DNA of 64,000 nt from Amoebophrya sp. A120 (lineage: Eukaryota > Sar > Dinophyceae > Syndiniales > Amoebophryaceae): assembly GCA_905178155.1 (NCBI GenBank), contig CAJINV010000004.1, positions 3,629,320 to 3,693,319 of the forward strand. Direction: 5' to 3'. Below, in pieces: positions 1 to 11,225 of this stretch. Made by a program: the position numbers and the translations under genes. How positions within the stretch are numbered: the first letter of the stretch is position 1; every line of letters starts with the position of its first letter. The notes beneath the pieces are model-generated. The model saw only the letters and a program-made list of their open reading frames with translations. It ran no database searches and was not told where the DNA came from.

Positions 1-560
1 CATATAGGGCAACCGCCGGGAGCCGTGAAGGTCAGGGAAATGGCCAGAAATGAAGCGGGAGAAGGGAAAAAAAGCGGACCAGATGGGAAAATGGCCAGGA
101 GGTCAAAAATGTCGCAAAAATGGCAGAAACCAAGCGGGAGAAGGTGAAAAAAGAGCATTTTTGCGGTTTGGCCCACTTGATATCTGGAAAAGAGACGGAC
201 TATTTTTTGCTCCGGCCGCTGGCCAGCTGCGTTGGAGAAGCAGGCCCGCGACCTGTTCGGAAGCCTTGGGCCGCTTCGTAAAAAGAAAAAGTTTGAAAAA
301 AATGGCAAAAATTTGCTTCATAACGTGGGTGGAAGCAATCGTCGGATTTTGTCCAGATCACCCGGGCCACTTGGAAAATGGAAAAAGAGAAAAAAATGCG
401 CAAAAGCGCAATCCCTCCGCAGGCTCCAAAATTGCCAGCCAGCTGCGGTCGGTGAAAATGTGCAGGTCGCCCGGGCCACTTGAAAACCAGAAAAAAGAGC
501 GAAAATTAAAAAAAATCAAGAACCCTCGGCAGGCTTAGAAACTGGCCACCAAGGGCGGTC
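1..560. repeat. degenerate tandem repeat, purine-rich
   Basis: Three diverged units recur here. Each starts with a GGGCCACTTG-like block (near 169, 362 and 473), continues into A/G-rich sequence, and ends in a CCAGC/GGCGGTC-like block (near 222, 435 and 545). Spacing of the last two is about 111 bp. The open frames through it are compositional by-products and I call no gene. Confidence 0.5.
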
Positions 561-742
561 CGGCGGGCGCGCGCTTGCGCCGTACCATCGCGATTGGGAA
601 AAAAAAACCGCACTAGAAGCGGGCGGGGGTATGTCACAAAATCCCCATTTGCCCTGGGTTGTGAGCAGAAAAGCGGCATCTTCTCCGGGTCTGAAATGGC
701 CGACTTTGGTGGCCCAGCCCGGGTTCTTTGGTTTGCGGTTTT

Positions 743-887
743 CCACATACCTTCTTGGCCAGGAGGCCAGTTTGTCATGCAGGGGGCTAGAAAGGATGCC
801 CCGCTGCGAAGGTGGATGGCCACATACCTTCTTGGCCAGGAGGCCAGTTTGTCATGCAGGGGGCTAGAAAGGATGCCCCGCTGCGAA
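743..887. repeat. 77-bp direct tandem repeat, about two copies
   Basis: A 68-bp block (743-810) is repeated exactly at 820-887, separated by 9 bp, giving a period of 77. The unit contains the TTGTCATGC motif that is also common inside the introners. No coding function is seen. Confidence 0.9.
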
Positions 888-913
888 ATAGCAAACCGGA
901 TTTCGCCTTCAAT

Positions 914-983
914 GCTTATCGCAGGAGCCTGCGGGCCGCCGCGGGCGACGGTAGTTGTCCGCGGCCCTTCTCCTGCGATAAGC
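914..983. repeat. inverted repeat / hairpin
   Basis: GCTTATCGCAGGAG at 914-927 is the exact reverse complement of 970-983, with a GC-rich spacer of 42 bp. The pairing extends further outward with a small bulge. It could be a cruciform, a small transposon remnant or an RNA hairpin. Confidence 0.8.
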
Positions 984-1177
984 TTTGAATGCGAATCCGG
1001 AAGCCTCCGATGACCCGCGATAGATGGCGAGATTTACTTTCAACCTATGCGCACTAAAACTAGCAGCGTCGACTGACATCCCACCCGGCCGCGGCCATGT
1101 TCTGGAAGCGACACATGTGGACCCTAGTCTACGTGTTGATAAGGTGCGTCCGAAGCTGCTCCAGAGTGCGGGCATCA

Positions 1178-1236
1178 GCGGGCCGCAGTTTGCGGTCGCG
1201 GCCCTAAAGGGCCGCGAGCACAACTGCGGCCCGCGA
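1178..1236. repeat. nested GC-rich palindrome
   Basis: GCGGGCCGCAGTT near 1178 pairs with AACTGCGGCCCGC ending near 1236. Inside it a second palindrome is centred on CCCTAAAGGG (about 1202-1211). No gene is seen. Confidence 0.7.
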
Positions 1237-1282
1237 CCCAAGAAGAAGAAGTGGGATTCTAATTAAAAGAAATGGTGGTGGC

Positions 1283-1333
1283 AGCCGCGCGGCGAAAGCG
1301 CGGCCCGCAGGGCCGCGCTTTCGCCGCGCGGCT
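1283..1333. repeat. perfect 24-bp hairpin
   Basis: Positions 1283-1306 and 1310-1333 are perfect reverse complements with a 3-base loop (GCA). The stem is almost entirely G and C. It is the third palindrome within about 420 bp. Confidence 0.9.
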
Positions 1334-1399
1334 GGTTTGGCTTTCGCGCTGGTTAGATTTTCGCGCACGCATTTGGTTACCAATATCGCCCTCCGGGCG

Positions 1400-1495
1400 C
1401 GATCTTCATACAACACAACTTAGATGCGTCTTTCTCATCCGCAGTGAAGCAGCACAAGTTTTCCGACCCAGAAGTAGTCATATTTGCAATGCATA
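1400..1495. mobile_element. introner, family A, 3' end only
   Basis: The stretch ending at 1495 (CATATTTGCAATGCATA) matches the 3' ends of other family A elements, with a diverged GACCCAG block just upstream. It is followed by CGCAC and then a coding exon. I could not find the matching 5' end, so the start given is nominal. Confidence 0.5.
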
Positions 1496-1506
1496 CGCAC
1501 TACGAC

Positions 1507-4500
1507 ATGGCGAAGGATTTGCAGGCAATGAAGGCCTCGCTCGGGGACTTTTCTTTAAGTAAGTAGCTCGGCTCATCATTGGTTTTAACGTCTTTCCCAT
1601 GCTGCTGGCTAGTGTTATTGGTAGTCCCGCTGTGAACCAACAACAAAGAACGCAGATTTCAAAAACCACTACTTACATGCAGAAAGAAACAGGATGCACA
1701 TGGTACCAGTAGGCCACAAAGCTCTCAGGTATGAAAGACACTAACAGTAGTTATTGTTGAATGGCACAACTATAAAGAAGTTGTATAAAAAACATCACCA
1801 CTACATCTACACGCGACAGGTGAAAAAAACTACGAAGAGCTTCGAACACGGAAGGAGGAGGCGCTGAGTCTCCGCGAGTACGTGTTGTTTCGCGTGTACG
1901 AGGGGAAAAAGTCGATGCAGCAGCGGTTGAGGCTGCTGGAGCAGGAGAAGGAGACTGCGGTCTCCGAGGGAATGCAGCTGCAATTGCGTCTGGAGCGAGC
2001 GGTATCGATGAAGATTCCATGAATAGATTTTGTGTCCACCTCGTGGACAAACCGAACCAAATTCACAGAGAAGATGTTGACATTCCTTTTCGAAAATACC
2101 GTACACCTACAGGAAGCCGCCGTGAAGCGGCTGGAGTATCAAGTGCAATCGTGTCTGGGTCTGGAAGAAAGCTGATCTTGAAGGTCCTTATTTCTATGAT
2201 CGAAAGTCAGCATGACAAAGTCTACTTTTTCGAGACCCAGATCGATAAATTTGCACTCGATATGAAGCAGGCCAAGACAAATTCCTCGTCCGACTACGAG
2301 CGGCTGCAAGCGTACTGAAAGAAAAAAGTGTGTTTTAGTCAGTGTATGTCTCTGCTCATGTCGGAGATGCAAGACAGCTTACACTAAGCATGCATCTCGT
2401 TGTGCATGATTGTAGGGATAGGGTACTACACTAAAGGCACATTTTTTCTTTGATAAAGCGGAGTCCCGGGCGCAGATCGCGAGGTTGACGGACGAATTGA
2501 ACGAGCTGCAGCGGACCCGGGACAGCGTGGACGCGCGGGGCCGAGACTTGCAGAAGATGGAGCAAACCAACTGGCGGCTGGAGGACGAAAATAGGCAGTT
2601 GAAAGAGAACGCCAGAAGGAGCGAGGAGAGAGAAACGAACTTGAAGACCGACAATGTGAAGCTGCTGGACATCCGACACGACCTGGATCTGAAGTGCACG
2701 ATGTTTTCGCAGCAGGAACTTACCTACCAGAAACAAATTACGAGTCTGGAGACCACGAACGAGCAGCTGCGCAACACAACCGAAGAATTGGAACGAAAGG
2801 TCACGAGTTTGCAGGAGAAAAAGCGGCTCTTAGTGCAGCAAGTGGAAGCGACGGCAAGTAAAGACACCTTCGACTTGCAGGAGCGCATCGACGCCGAGGT
2901 GAACCGGCTGCGCCAGCTATCATATGCAAAAACGTCCCCACCCCATAGTCAAGTTGAGAACGTAGCAACACAAATGCAGAAGTCTTGGGAGCCACGCATG
3001 ACAAGTTGCGGTCCGTAGTGTAGTCCATATTAGCAAGGGCAGCCGCATAACAAATCTATCTGCCTATCTTGTTTGCAGCATTACAAATGCCAAAACACGA
3101 TTGGACGCGCCTCCCTTGGGGACGCGCATTACAAATGTTCCTGCAATTGCAAATCTGCATGACAACTATGGGGCGGGGACGTTTTTACAAATAATACCAG
3201 CAGATGGACGCGGACACGGGGAAGATAAAGCAAAACCTCATGGAGTATTCCGAGTAAAAACGTCCCCACCCGCCCATGGGAGTTTGTCATGCTAGAATCA
3301 CGATGATCTGATCAACTTGTGATGCGGCTTTAGTACACCAGCTGTACTTACACGATAATTACACTGTAACCCAAAACTTGTCATGCGTAGCAGCCAAATC
3401 GCATCGATTTGTGTAGCGAAATGCCCATGTTGCCTCCGGGTAGTTGGGGACGCTTTTACACACGATATGGAGCTCCACGCGAAGGAGTGCGCGATCCTGA
3501 AGGAGAGGCTGGAGTACATCGGTGGCGAGAAGGAGAAGCTGTCCGAGAAGTTATCGTGTGGAAAAAAAACTGATTTAGTACCCATATTTAGTGCTACTAC
3601 TACTTACGTAATACTTACGCCATGTCAGTCAACATGGTAATTTTGCAGCACAAAGCAAGACCTTTTGGCTGTTGCGCATGACTACAAATTTGGACTCGCA
3701 GCGTCAAGATCGTGATGAGCTAGTTCTGCTGCTGCTGCTCTCATTGTGAATCGAATATTTATATGCTTCTCAATCTCATGGCGTCCCAGCACGCGCAGCG
3801 CCTATCACTTCGAGTGACAGCACTAGCATGCTTGAAAGCCGGGAGACTGACACCCCGGGCATGCAGATTTGTCTGGCACGGGTAAAAATATCATGTGGCG
3901 TTTGCGCACGATAGAAGCTGATCCAAGAGGAACACGTGAAGGAGCAGCTGCAAGTGGCTTTGGCGAACACCCGGCAGCAGCTGTCTACGGAAATCGCGGA
4001 GCTGAAGGGGGTGATATGCATCGCAAATATGTCTGGGTCGGGAAAGACTGGGAATTGTGATGCTAGCTGTCGATCACACAAAAATCTGTATTGCATGAGA
4101 GGCAAAACAAAGGCACTCAGTTGCCACTCAAAGAGGGCATTTCTCATGCAGAATTAGGCACGAGCAAACCTTTGCAAAAGCTCAAAGCTGTGATGCTAGC
4201 GAATGCATCAGAGGCATCGGAGGCCATCATGTACAACTTGCATGACAAACTCCCCAATAAATCTTCGAGACCCAGTAGACATATTTGCATTTGATAGGTG
4301 AGCCGGCTGCGCAACTTCGAGGTGGAGAAGTACTCGCTGAGTTACGAGGAGACCCTATCCTGAGGAAAAACGTCCCCACACCAGAGTCAAGATGAGAACT
4401 CTGCAACACAAATCCAGAAATCTTGGGATTTACGCATGACAGGTTTGGGCTCCCAATGTAGTCGAGTTTGGATAGCGCAGTGGCATCACAGATCGATCAT

Positions 4501-5939
4501 CTTATCCTGATTAGAGCATCACAAGTTCTTCCCGAATAGCATTAGAAGAAAATGATCGCCCTCATGGGCATGCGCAGGAGAAACATTTTAGGTATGCAGT
4601 TTTGCATTACAACTCTGGGGGTGGGGACGACGTTTTTGCAGACGATAAACCCTGCAGTCCCTGACGAAGGCGTCCGAGGAAAACGGAATTTTGCGGGAGA
4701 AAGTGGACCTACTGAAAAAGGAATACTACGAGCTGGAAAACCGGTTGCAGAAGCAGTTCGCCGCGACGGAAGCAGAGAACGTGTCGCTGAAGGAGCAGCT
4801 GAAGTGCTACACCGACATGGAGCGGGAGCTCTCCGGGGCGCTGCGGGATATCAGCAGCCACCGATCGGACCAGAATCCGGTTCCGAGTTCCGTGGAGGAC
4901 GCGCTCATCCTGGGCACCACGCTGGCCGGCGCCCCCAGCCAGGCACGCAAGCGGATCCAGGAGTCGCTCGTGCTGGCGCAGCAGCTGCAGCGCAAGGGGA
5001 AGGAGGTGGCGGAGTTGAAGGGGCTGCTCGCGGCGGAAAAGGACCGGGTGCACCAGCTCGAGAAGGCGCGCACCTTATTACAATGAAAAATGCCCCCACC
5101 CCCAAAGTTGCAATAATTTGTGATGCGAAGTTTCCAAATGAAAACTTTTTGTCATGCATGAAAGGAGTACGAATCAACCTCTCTGATGCAGAGCCTAGGC
5201 GTATATCGCATCGCTTGCATGACAAGCGCCGCTTTTGCTGGGGTCTTTTGCAATACAAATTCTTGCTATTCACGATCGGACATCTGTGATGCTGGTAGAT
5301 GCAAGAGGGCGAATGTTTCATTTGGAAAGGTTTGCAATACAGATGCTCTCAAGATGGGTGGTGGTGCCATTTTTCATTGTGATACACCTTGGCGGAGCAG
5401 GCCGCGGAGTGGCGAGACGAACCGAGGCAGTACTTGGTGCAAACGCTGCGGGACAAGGAGGCGGAAGTCATAGACTTGAAGCGGTCGCAGGACGTCTTGG
5501 AACGGGAATACGAAAATTTGAAAACCAAGCACTTGGACCTGCAGGAGAGGAGTACTGTTTAGTTTTTCCATATTGTTGTTCGGAGCGTCGTACTTATTGG
5601 CTTTGAAAAGGGTAGTTCTACAACAACTCGTTGTTTATCGTTTCGATTTTCACGACCTACGATTTTCAGTTGTGTTTTACAGGCCGACACTATCGCACAA
5701 AATGATCGCAAATTCATAAAACTTTCCTTCCACAAGGTGCTGAACTCGAGACGGATTTGAAATCCATCCTCACCCAGCGCGAGCAGCTGGAGTACCTGAA
5801 GGCAGCTACCCCGGACTTCACCGGCACCAGGGGTGCTAACAAACTCGGCTCCACGACTCTGAGCCACAACGCGACGCTACCGCCGCGGCTCGCTTGGATT
5901 GACTCTCTGCGAAATCGCGCGGACAGTGCGGGGCATTAG
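1507..5939 (+). CDS. PIBF1: PIBF1/CEP90-like centriolar coiled-coil protein
   Basis: A multi-exon gene for a long coiled coil. Exons: 1507-1558, 1820-2001, 2071-2136, 2268-2312, 2461-2917, 3202-3245, 3473-3551, 3919-4014, 4302-4355, 4653-5075, 5390-5551, 5737-5939, giving about 620 residues. GT-AG introns are 1559-1819, 2002-2070 (only 69 nt, removing an in-frame TGA) and 5552-5736; the other eight are introners. The N-terminal LGDFSLSEKNYEEL..LREYV block, the central YTDMERELSGAL and APSQARKRIQESL blocks, and the C-terminal RQYLVQTLRDKEAEVIDL..QREQLEYLKA block follow in the order I recall for animal PIBF1. That protein acts at centriolar satellites and basal bodies, which fits a flagellated cell. 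Compared with animal PIBF1, roughly 190 N-terminal residues are missing. The introner end at 1495 implies an upstream exon, so the 1507 ATG may not be the true start. Confidence 0.75.
2137..2262. mobile_element. introner, family A, short form
   Basis: A 126-bp element in the PIBF1-like gene. The ends TATCAAGTGCAA and TTGCACTCGATA pair, and GTCTGGGTCTGG lies inside. Flanks are TGGAG/TGAAG (4 of 5). It is half the usual length, so probably an internal deletion. Confidence 0.85.
2313..2455. mobile_element. introner, family D
   Basis: A 143-bp element with ends TACTGAAAGAAAAAAGTGTG and an inverted ACATTTTTTCTTTGATA. The target duplication is AAGCG on both sides. Removing element plus one copy joins LQA to ESRAQ in frame. 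Confidence 0.9.
2918..3196. mobile_element. introner, family B
   Basis: A 279-bp element. AAAAACGTCCCCACCCCATAG near the left end pairs with CTATGGGGCGGGGACGTTTTT near the right end (pairing with one bulge). The target duplication is a perfect CCAGC. The frame is restored as RLRQ-QMDAD. Confidence 0.93.
3246..3467. mobile_element. introner, family B
   Basis: A 222-bp element with the paired ends TATTCCGAGTAAAAACGTCC and GGACGCTTTTACACACGATA. The target duplication TGGAG is perfect. The 44-nt exon before it lies between two family B elements. Confidence 0.9.
3552..3913. mobile_element. introner, family B-like, long
   Basis: A 362-bp element with ends TATCGTGTG and CGCACGATA. Flanks are GAAGT/GAAGC. 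An internal stretch near 3668-3700 resembles the interior of the 8560 element. It is about 70 bp longer than other family B members. Confidence 0.8.
4015..4296 (+). mobile_element. introner, family A, forward
   Basis: A 282-bp element with the target duplication GGTGA on both sides. It runs from TATGCATCGCAAATATGTCT to ATATTTGCATTTGATA. The internal GAGGGCATTTCTCATGC block reads forward. The frame is restored as ELKGVSRL. Confidence 0.93.
4356..4647. mobile_element. introner, family B
   Basis: A 292-bp element with GGAAAAACGTCCCCACACC paired to GGGGTGGGGACGACGTTTTT. Flanks are GACCC/AACCC. Its interior is clearly related to the 2918 and 34432 elements, in the same orientation. Confidence 0.9.
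5076..5384 (+). mobile_element. introner, family C1
   Basis: A 309-bp element with ends TATTACAATGAAAAATGCCC and CATTTTTCATTGTGATA. The target duplication CACCT is perfect. Its interior is the reverse complement of the element at 29172-29477. Confidence 0.93.
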
Positions 5940-7882
5940 GAGGCCTCATCGTGTTGTTTCACGAGATGAGACAAGAGCTTCGAATCATGGGATCAGTCCG
6001 TCCGTGCGGACGGATGGGCTTTTTGACTTCGGGCCGCAAGTTGCTACTGTTCCAAACCAGAAGCATATTGAAAGCAAGAGGAAGAAATTAGAACCTAGCA
6101 CTATCGTAGTTCCAGTAAAAATAATTCCAAACAGAATCACCAAGCTCGCGGCACGGTGTGCGGTTAAAAGAAGATAAATGCAAAATGGGCCCCGTTGACG
6201 TTCTCGCATGTGACGTCTTCAGTGGGCCCGGGAAGTCGCAGAAATAGTCTCCCTTGCAGGGGGCTGCAGCGCTATTTCAAGTATGAACGTCGCGCAAAGT
6301 AATGAACCGGATTGATGTTGTATGCCTGATGGTTTTTTTCAAATGAACCGAGCTACTTTTTTGTCGTTACGCGCAACGACCAAAAAGCACCCAAAGACAA
6401 AGTTTAGAAGCGTTCTCGCACGTATTGGCCAGCGCCTGCAGCTGCCCAACTGACTTGTGACTGCGTGCGGCGCTGTGATCGTATGTTCGTACAACATCTG
6501 TAAGCTGTAATAAATAAACCTGAACTGGCTGCTATTCGTATGATCCTGCTCCCTCGTAGTTGTGGTTCGTTTCCTAGCTATTCGTCTCCCTGGGGAAAAT
6601 AGCTATTCGTCATCGCAAAGCTACGTAGAACATTTCACGATATTCGTATGACGCGTCTCCGGACGCCATCGGGCTTCACACCTGACTACTCCGCCCCGGC
6701 GGATACGTCTATAGGAGTCTGATTTTCCGAAATCTTTTTCCGGCATCGGGCTTGTTGGCTTTGTGTTCTTGCTGGTCCTGTCTCAGGTTCCCGCTAAGAC
6801 TACATCGCCTTCAAGCTGTCTCGGAGGGGACGTCACGATCTCAACCTTCTCCCCTCCTTGCGCTGCAAGTTGGGTCGAGTCGGTTGTGTGCCATCCGTGG
6901 TAGCTTTTTCGTGTGTGATTTATGATAAATCTCCGGAGCCCTCTCGTACAGTTCAGACGTCTCTCTTCGCGCGTATATGTCGATTCGAGACCGACAAGAG
7001 TTTCTCGCCGGGGTGTTCGAACCCGCCGGGCGCAGGGCCTTTGCACGCCCATCTCGCCATTAGATGGCACTGACATTGATCACATGTATGAGCACCGTTC
7101 CTGCGCACGTCGCCACCATCACAGGGTGAGAACTTGTTCCATGCAACCTTTTTTGGATCCTTTTCATAGTCATCTGATGAAAGAGAACTACTGCTGGAAA
7201 ACATGACCTTATCTCGTGCAGAAGACTTCTCAATGTCGGTTTTGCGCGTTGACGTCACACATGAAATAGTGGCAGTCTGAATTCCTGACAAAGATGAAAA
7301 GTGAAGTAGACTTCAGTCGTGCGAAGTGGTATATTATCGGTGAAATTAAAATTGAAGAAACGCTAACAGCAAACGTCCAACTCTGAAAGTAACTCGGTTT
7401 CGTGCAACATCAGATACAAGCTCGTACATATTACTCTGACAGAATCTGTTTCTCGTCGAACACTCGCACTTTTCAGTCGAAGATTATTTGTGATTCGTCT
7501 TCCAAACAATGAATTTATTTCTTCCGCAGCTTTTGCCTACCCCGGTTTTTGTTTTATGTCCCTCATCCACACCCATTCCCAGAAAGTTTCAATCAATAGG
7601 CTCGCATCTCCTGTTCGAGGAGGAGTGCCATAACTTGTGCATGCCACATTTTGATTTTTTTATTTCTACTGGTTTGGCTTTTTCATCTTTGTTACTAGTT
7701 CACGAGAAATCTTCTCTTAATACCCTTAAGTAATTTATTTACCCTTGAGTTGTTCATACTCATCTCTCGGAACAACATCTGCTTTCCAGCGCTTGGCGTT
7801 GGCTTTCCGACCACCTTCAACCTGATCTAGTCCGATCGCAAGGCAATTAATATCAACCACCAAAAGACTCAGATAGGTAGGT
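5940..7882. other. intergenic, no supported gene
   Basis: No coding frame with family resemblance is seen on either strand. A small imperfect palindrome (GTCCGTCCGTGCGGACGG) lies at 5998-6015. Several CTATTCGT copies occur at 6530-6610. The bases before 7883 are the likely promoter and leader of the next gene, with no recognisable core element. Confidence 0.5.
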
Positions 7883-10418
7883 ATGCCGTACTCGGACTCT
7901 TCCAGCGACGACGAGGCCGCCATGGCCCGGCTGGCGACTTTGGCGCGCATGGCCGAGGAGGACGAGAACGGGCCGCAACAGGAAGAGGCCGTGGAGTCCA
8001 GCGAGGAGGAGGAAGAGGAGGAGGAGCCAGAGGAAATTGACCCGGAGGTGCTGGCCTTCGAGGCTCGTAAGGCGGCCAAGAGCGGGTTCGGAAAAGGGGG
8101 CGAGGACGAGGACTACACGTTGGAGAGAGACGGCGTGGTGCGGTATTGCGAGGAAAAATCCCGCCTCCCCATATCGAAAAGGAAACTTGTGATGCTGGAT
8201 TTGCGTACACAAATCGACTTGCATTGCTAGAATGCCAAGAGACGCAGTTGTGGCCTGAACTGCAGGAAGTTTGTCATGCTGTTTTCCACTTCCAGTTGCC
8301 TCCTCTCATGCTGAAAGTGCAAGGCTTTCCCACGCCAGCCAGCACTACAGTCCGCATCTTTTGCCTTCTAGCATGAAAACGTGACTTGTGGTAGCAAATC
8401 ATGCTACACAAATCTCCGTTTTAGTATGGAGTGGGGGCTTTTTTCACTTTGATGTGCGGCATCTGGCCCGCCCGCATTTGGAATACTGGACCAAGCAGCA
8501 GCGACAGGAGGAGGCGGACGCTGAGGAGCGGTTAAAGTGGATGAAGGCGGAGGAAGAGGTATCGTGTGGAAAAACGTTTCCACCTCATAGACAGGTTGGG
8601 AAATCTGCTAGACAAATCACGAATTTTTGGCTGTTGCGCATGACATCGAATTTGGACTCGTTGCAAGAGTATGTAGTCGTGTATAGTTCGCGTAACGGCA
8701 TCACAGTAGCATATAAACATGCTGATTTCAGGATCACACATCTCGTCCCAACGCCACAACTCGAAAATGGTTCTCATGGTCCTCCCCATGAGAAACATTT
8801 TACATGCAGATTTGCATATACAGCTCTGGGGTGGACACATTTTTACACTGGGATAACACGCAATGGAGCGCGGGGACGCGGACGTGATCGCGAAGGTCCG
8901 GGCAAGGGAGCGGAAGCTGATGCTGGAGAACGCGAAGAACACGATGGCGCGGCGCGCCGCGGAGCGGACGAAGCTAGGGCAGCAGCTGGGCATGGAAATC
9001 GTGACGGAACGACAACGGAAACGGCGTGCGGACCTGCGGAAGGAGCAGCGGCACGCGCAGGCGAAGCGGGACACCTTCGTGAAACAGGTGAAGACCGGAC
9101 TGTACGAGTTTTTCTTCGGGTGGACGCGGGTGATTACCGAGCCCACGGAGAAAACCCGGCACGCGGCGCAGTCCACCTGGGAAAATTTGCCGAACTACTA
9201 CGCCGTGCAGGTCGAGATGGGGTTGATCGATGAAAAAGAGAAAATGCAGATCGAGCACGACATCGAGGTGGAGCAGAACGTGTTGCAACGGGTGAAATTA
9301 AACGAGGACAAGTCGGACAAGCTGCACCACAAGATCCTGCCCTTCACCGCACCCGTGGTGTCCTCCGATAACACCTACGAACCGAACAACCGGTTGGTGA
9401 ACCTGAAAGCGCAGCACTTCACGGCCGAGCCGCCCAAGTTGTCGCTGCCGCAGTGGCCGAAGCACACGCGGTATCAAATGCAAATATGTCTGGGTCTGGA
9501 AGGATGCAACTTGTGATGCTACCTTTTAACTCTACATAAAATCTGTATTGCATGAACAGCAAAAGAGGTGTAATTTGTGCTACGCGGAGAGGGCATTTCT
9601 CATGCGGAATGAGCATCAGAAAACCCTCGCAAAATCTCTGATGCTAGGGCATGCATCACAGACCTCATGGGTCATGCAAAATCTGCATGACAAACTCCTG
9701 CATTCTTCCGGACCCAGACATTTTTGCAATCCATACGCGCATGGTGAAGACCCCGGAATTAGCGAAGCAGACGGAGGAGATCCGGTTTTTCAAAAAGTAC
9801 GAGGAAAGAAACAAGTATTTATCCAAAGTCGACGTCGCGCAAGTGCCGCCCTACTTGCCGGAAAGCTCGAAGATTTTGTATAGCAACGCGCCGACGACGT
9901 ATACCACGTTTCTGGTGAACCCCGCCGACGACGCGTACCACAAGGAAGCGTGGATCCGCCGCGTGTCTCGGAAGCACGAGGGTTTTTTCTACTGGGTAAA
10001 CACCGTAACGGGCGAAACGAAGTGGGACGACGGAAAGTTTCCGCTGAAGGACGACAAGTACTTCGAGGCCACACCGTGGCAGGAATACGGGAAAAAGGAG
10101 AAGCAGAAGAAGCAGGACAAGATTGACGCGGAGAACCGGCGAATCCGCCTGGAAAAAGAGGCGGAAGAGGAGCGGCTACGCGTCATTGAAACGGAACGGA
10201 TCTTGGCCGAGTCCCGCGCGGAGATGGAGGAGAAGGCACCGAAATCATCGGAAAGTTCCAGACCACGGAGCAGGAATAGGAAGAAGAAAAAAGGGGCAAA
10301 GAACAATTCATCTTCCGAGGATGACAGCGACGATAATGATGTCTCGGGGGGAAAACAAGTGGTGACCATGAATAGGGGGCGGCCGGGCAACGACGACAGT
10401 GAAGATGAGAGTGATTGA
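7883..10418 (+). CDS. acidic, charged protein with WW-like module
   Basis: Four exons (7883-8143, 8460-8559, 8861-9471, 9741-10418) are joined across three introners and give 549 residues. The start MPYSDSSSDDEAA is followed by a Glu-rich stretch. The middle is a long charged helical region rich in Arg, Lys, Glu and Ala. Near residue 400 the motif GFFYWVNTVTGETKW looks like the second half of a WW domain, the kind that binds proline-rich ligands. The C-terminus is Lys/Glu helix followed by an acidic Ser/Asp tail. I do not recognise the full-length family. Composition suggests a nuclear or scaffold protein, which is inference. The introner joins all keep frame, supporting the model. Confidence 0.8.
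8144..8454 (+). mobile_element. introner, family C2
   Basis: A 311-bp element with perfect TGCGG target duplication. It starts TATTGCGAGGAAAAATCCCG. The right end GCTTTTTTCACTTTGATG departs from the usual ATA by one base. Its interior is the reverse complement of the 43488 element. Confidence 0.9.
8560..8855. mobile_element. introner, family B
   Basis: A 296-bp element with TATCGTGTGGAAAAACGT at the left end and CATTTTTACACTGGGATA at the right. Flanks AGAGG/ACACG match poorly. Removing element plus 5 nt still restores the frame (EEEEAMERG). Confidence 0.82.
9472..9735 (+). mobile_element. introner, family A, forward
   Basis: A 264-bp element starting TATCAAATGCAAATATGTCT with the paired right end CAGACATTTTTGCAATCCATA. 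Flanks are CGCGG/CGCGC. The internal GCTACGCGGAGAGGGCATTT block is in sense orientation. Confidence 0.92.
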
Positions 10419-11225
10419 GCAGAAGTCTTCACTTTATAGATAGAGGCTACTTGCTTAGGATGTCGGTGTTCGCAAACTACACGATTCATTGTTGTGTCTG
10501 TTTTCTCGAATGATTGGAGTCGTTTGACTATGTCGAGCCAACATCTTCACAACTACACGATGCGCACTAATGCTCTTGGGAAAAATAAAAAAGTCAATTG
10601 GAATTGGATGCGGAATTGGTGCATCTTCATCGCAAATATTTTTGAGGTGGTTCATTGTTCTGGCACAATATGCCGCCCGGCGGCTCAAGGGTTGGACCGG
10701 ACTGCGCGCACGACGGGAAAGCACACATAAAAGCGGGACCACGATCGGGAAGAGAGAGCAAAGAAAATTTCAAAGAGTGTGCAGAGGACTGCTGCTAACC
10801 GAGTGGAAAACCTGTAAGATCTCTGTAGTCAACTTGTGTCCTCTCCAATCGTAGTTGCTTCTTCTCACGGGGCTGCTTCCCTATCTTGGCTCACGTCGTA
10901 CACGTAGTTCATTAGGAGATCGGTCGCTGCTATAGCGTGAGCGAGAAGAAAAGGTTGCCGAAGAAAGGAGCAGGGGTAAAAGGTGGTACGGAATAAAGTC
11001 AACGAAAGTATTAAAAAAAATCCACACAATATTAAGAAGTCAAATCTTACGGCGCGCGCCGCTGGCGACACAGAAAAATAGAGGCGTCACCGCCCCAGCC
11101 CCGTGCGCCGTCAACGAACCCTGCGGAAGGAGCATTTTTGAATAATTCACTGGCACCACGCACGGCAACGAGGTTGTCACGCAGTGTTTTCCTTCAGCTT
11201 CACCAGTGTTTTTTGGATCGCTTTG
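10419..11225. other. intergenic / possible upstream exon
   Basis: This holds the 3' region of the WW-like gene and the 5' region of the next. The reading frame of the downstream gene stays open back to 11142, so an unrecognised first exon may end here. Nothing else is supported. Confidence 0.4.

Noticed and set aside
2018-2024. In-frame TGA as selenocysteine or stop-codon reassignment
   Set aside because: A GT-AG intron of 69 nt removes it in frame, and other genes in the window end at TGA normally.
6930-6990. GTACGAGAGG on the minus strand, like the sarcin-ricin loop of large-subunit rRNA
   Set aside because: Only about ten bases match and the flanks do not follow rRNA; a chance hit of this length is plausible.
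6990-7040. GTTCGAACCC resembling a tRNA T-arm
   Set aside because: The stem bases do not pair over five positions and no acceptor or anticodon arm can be built around it.
10570-10854. 94-residue frame with GIGCGIGASSSQ, like an ATP synthase c subunit
   Set aside because: There is no second helix, no conserved acidic residue, and the frame lacks splice or start support.
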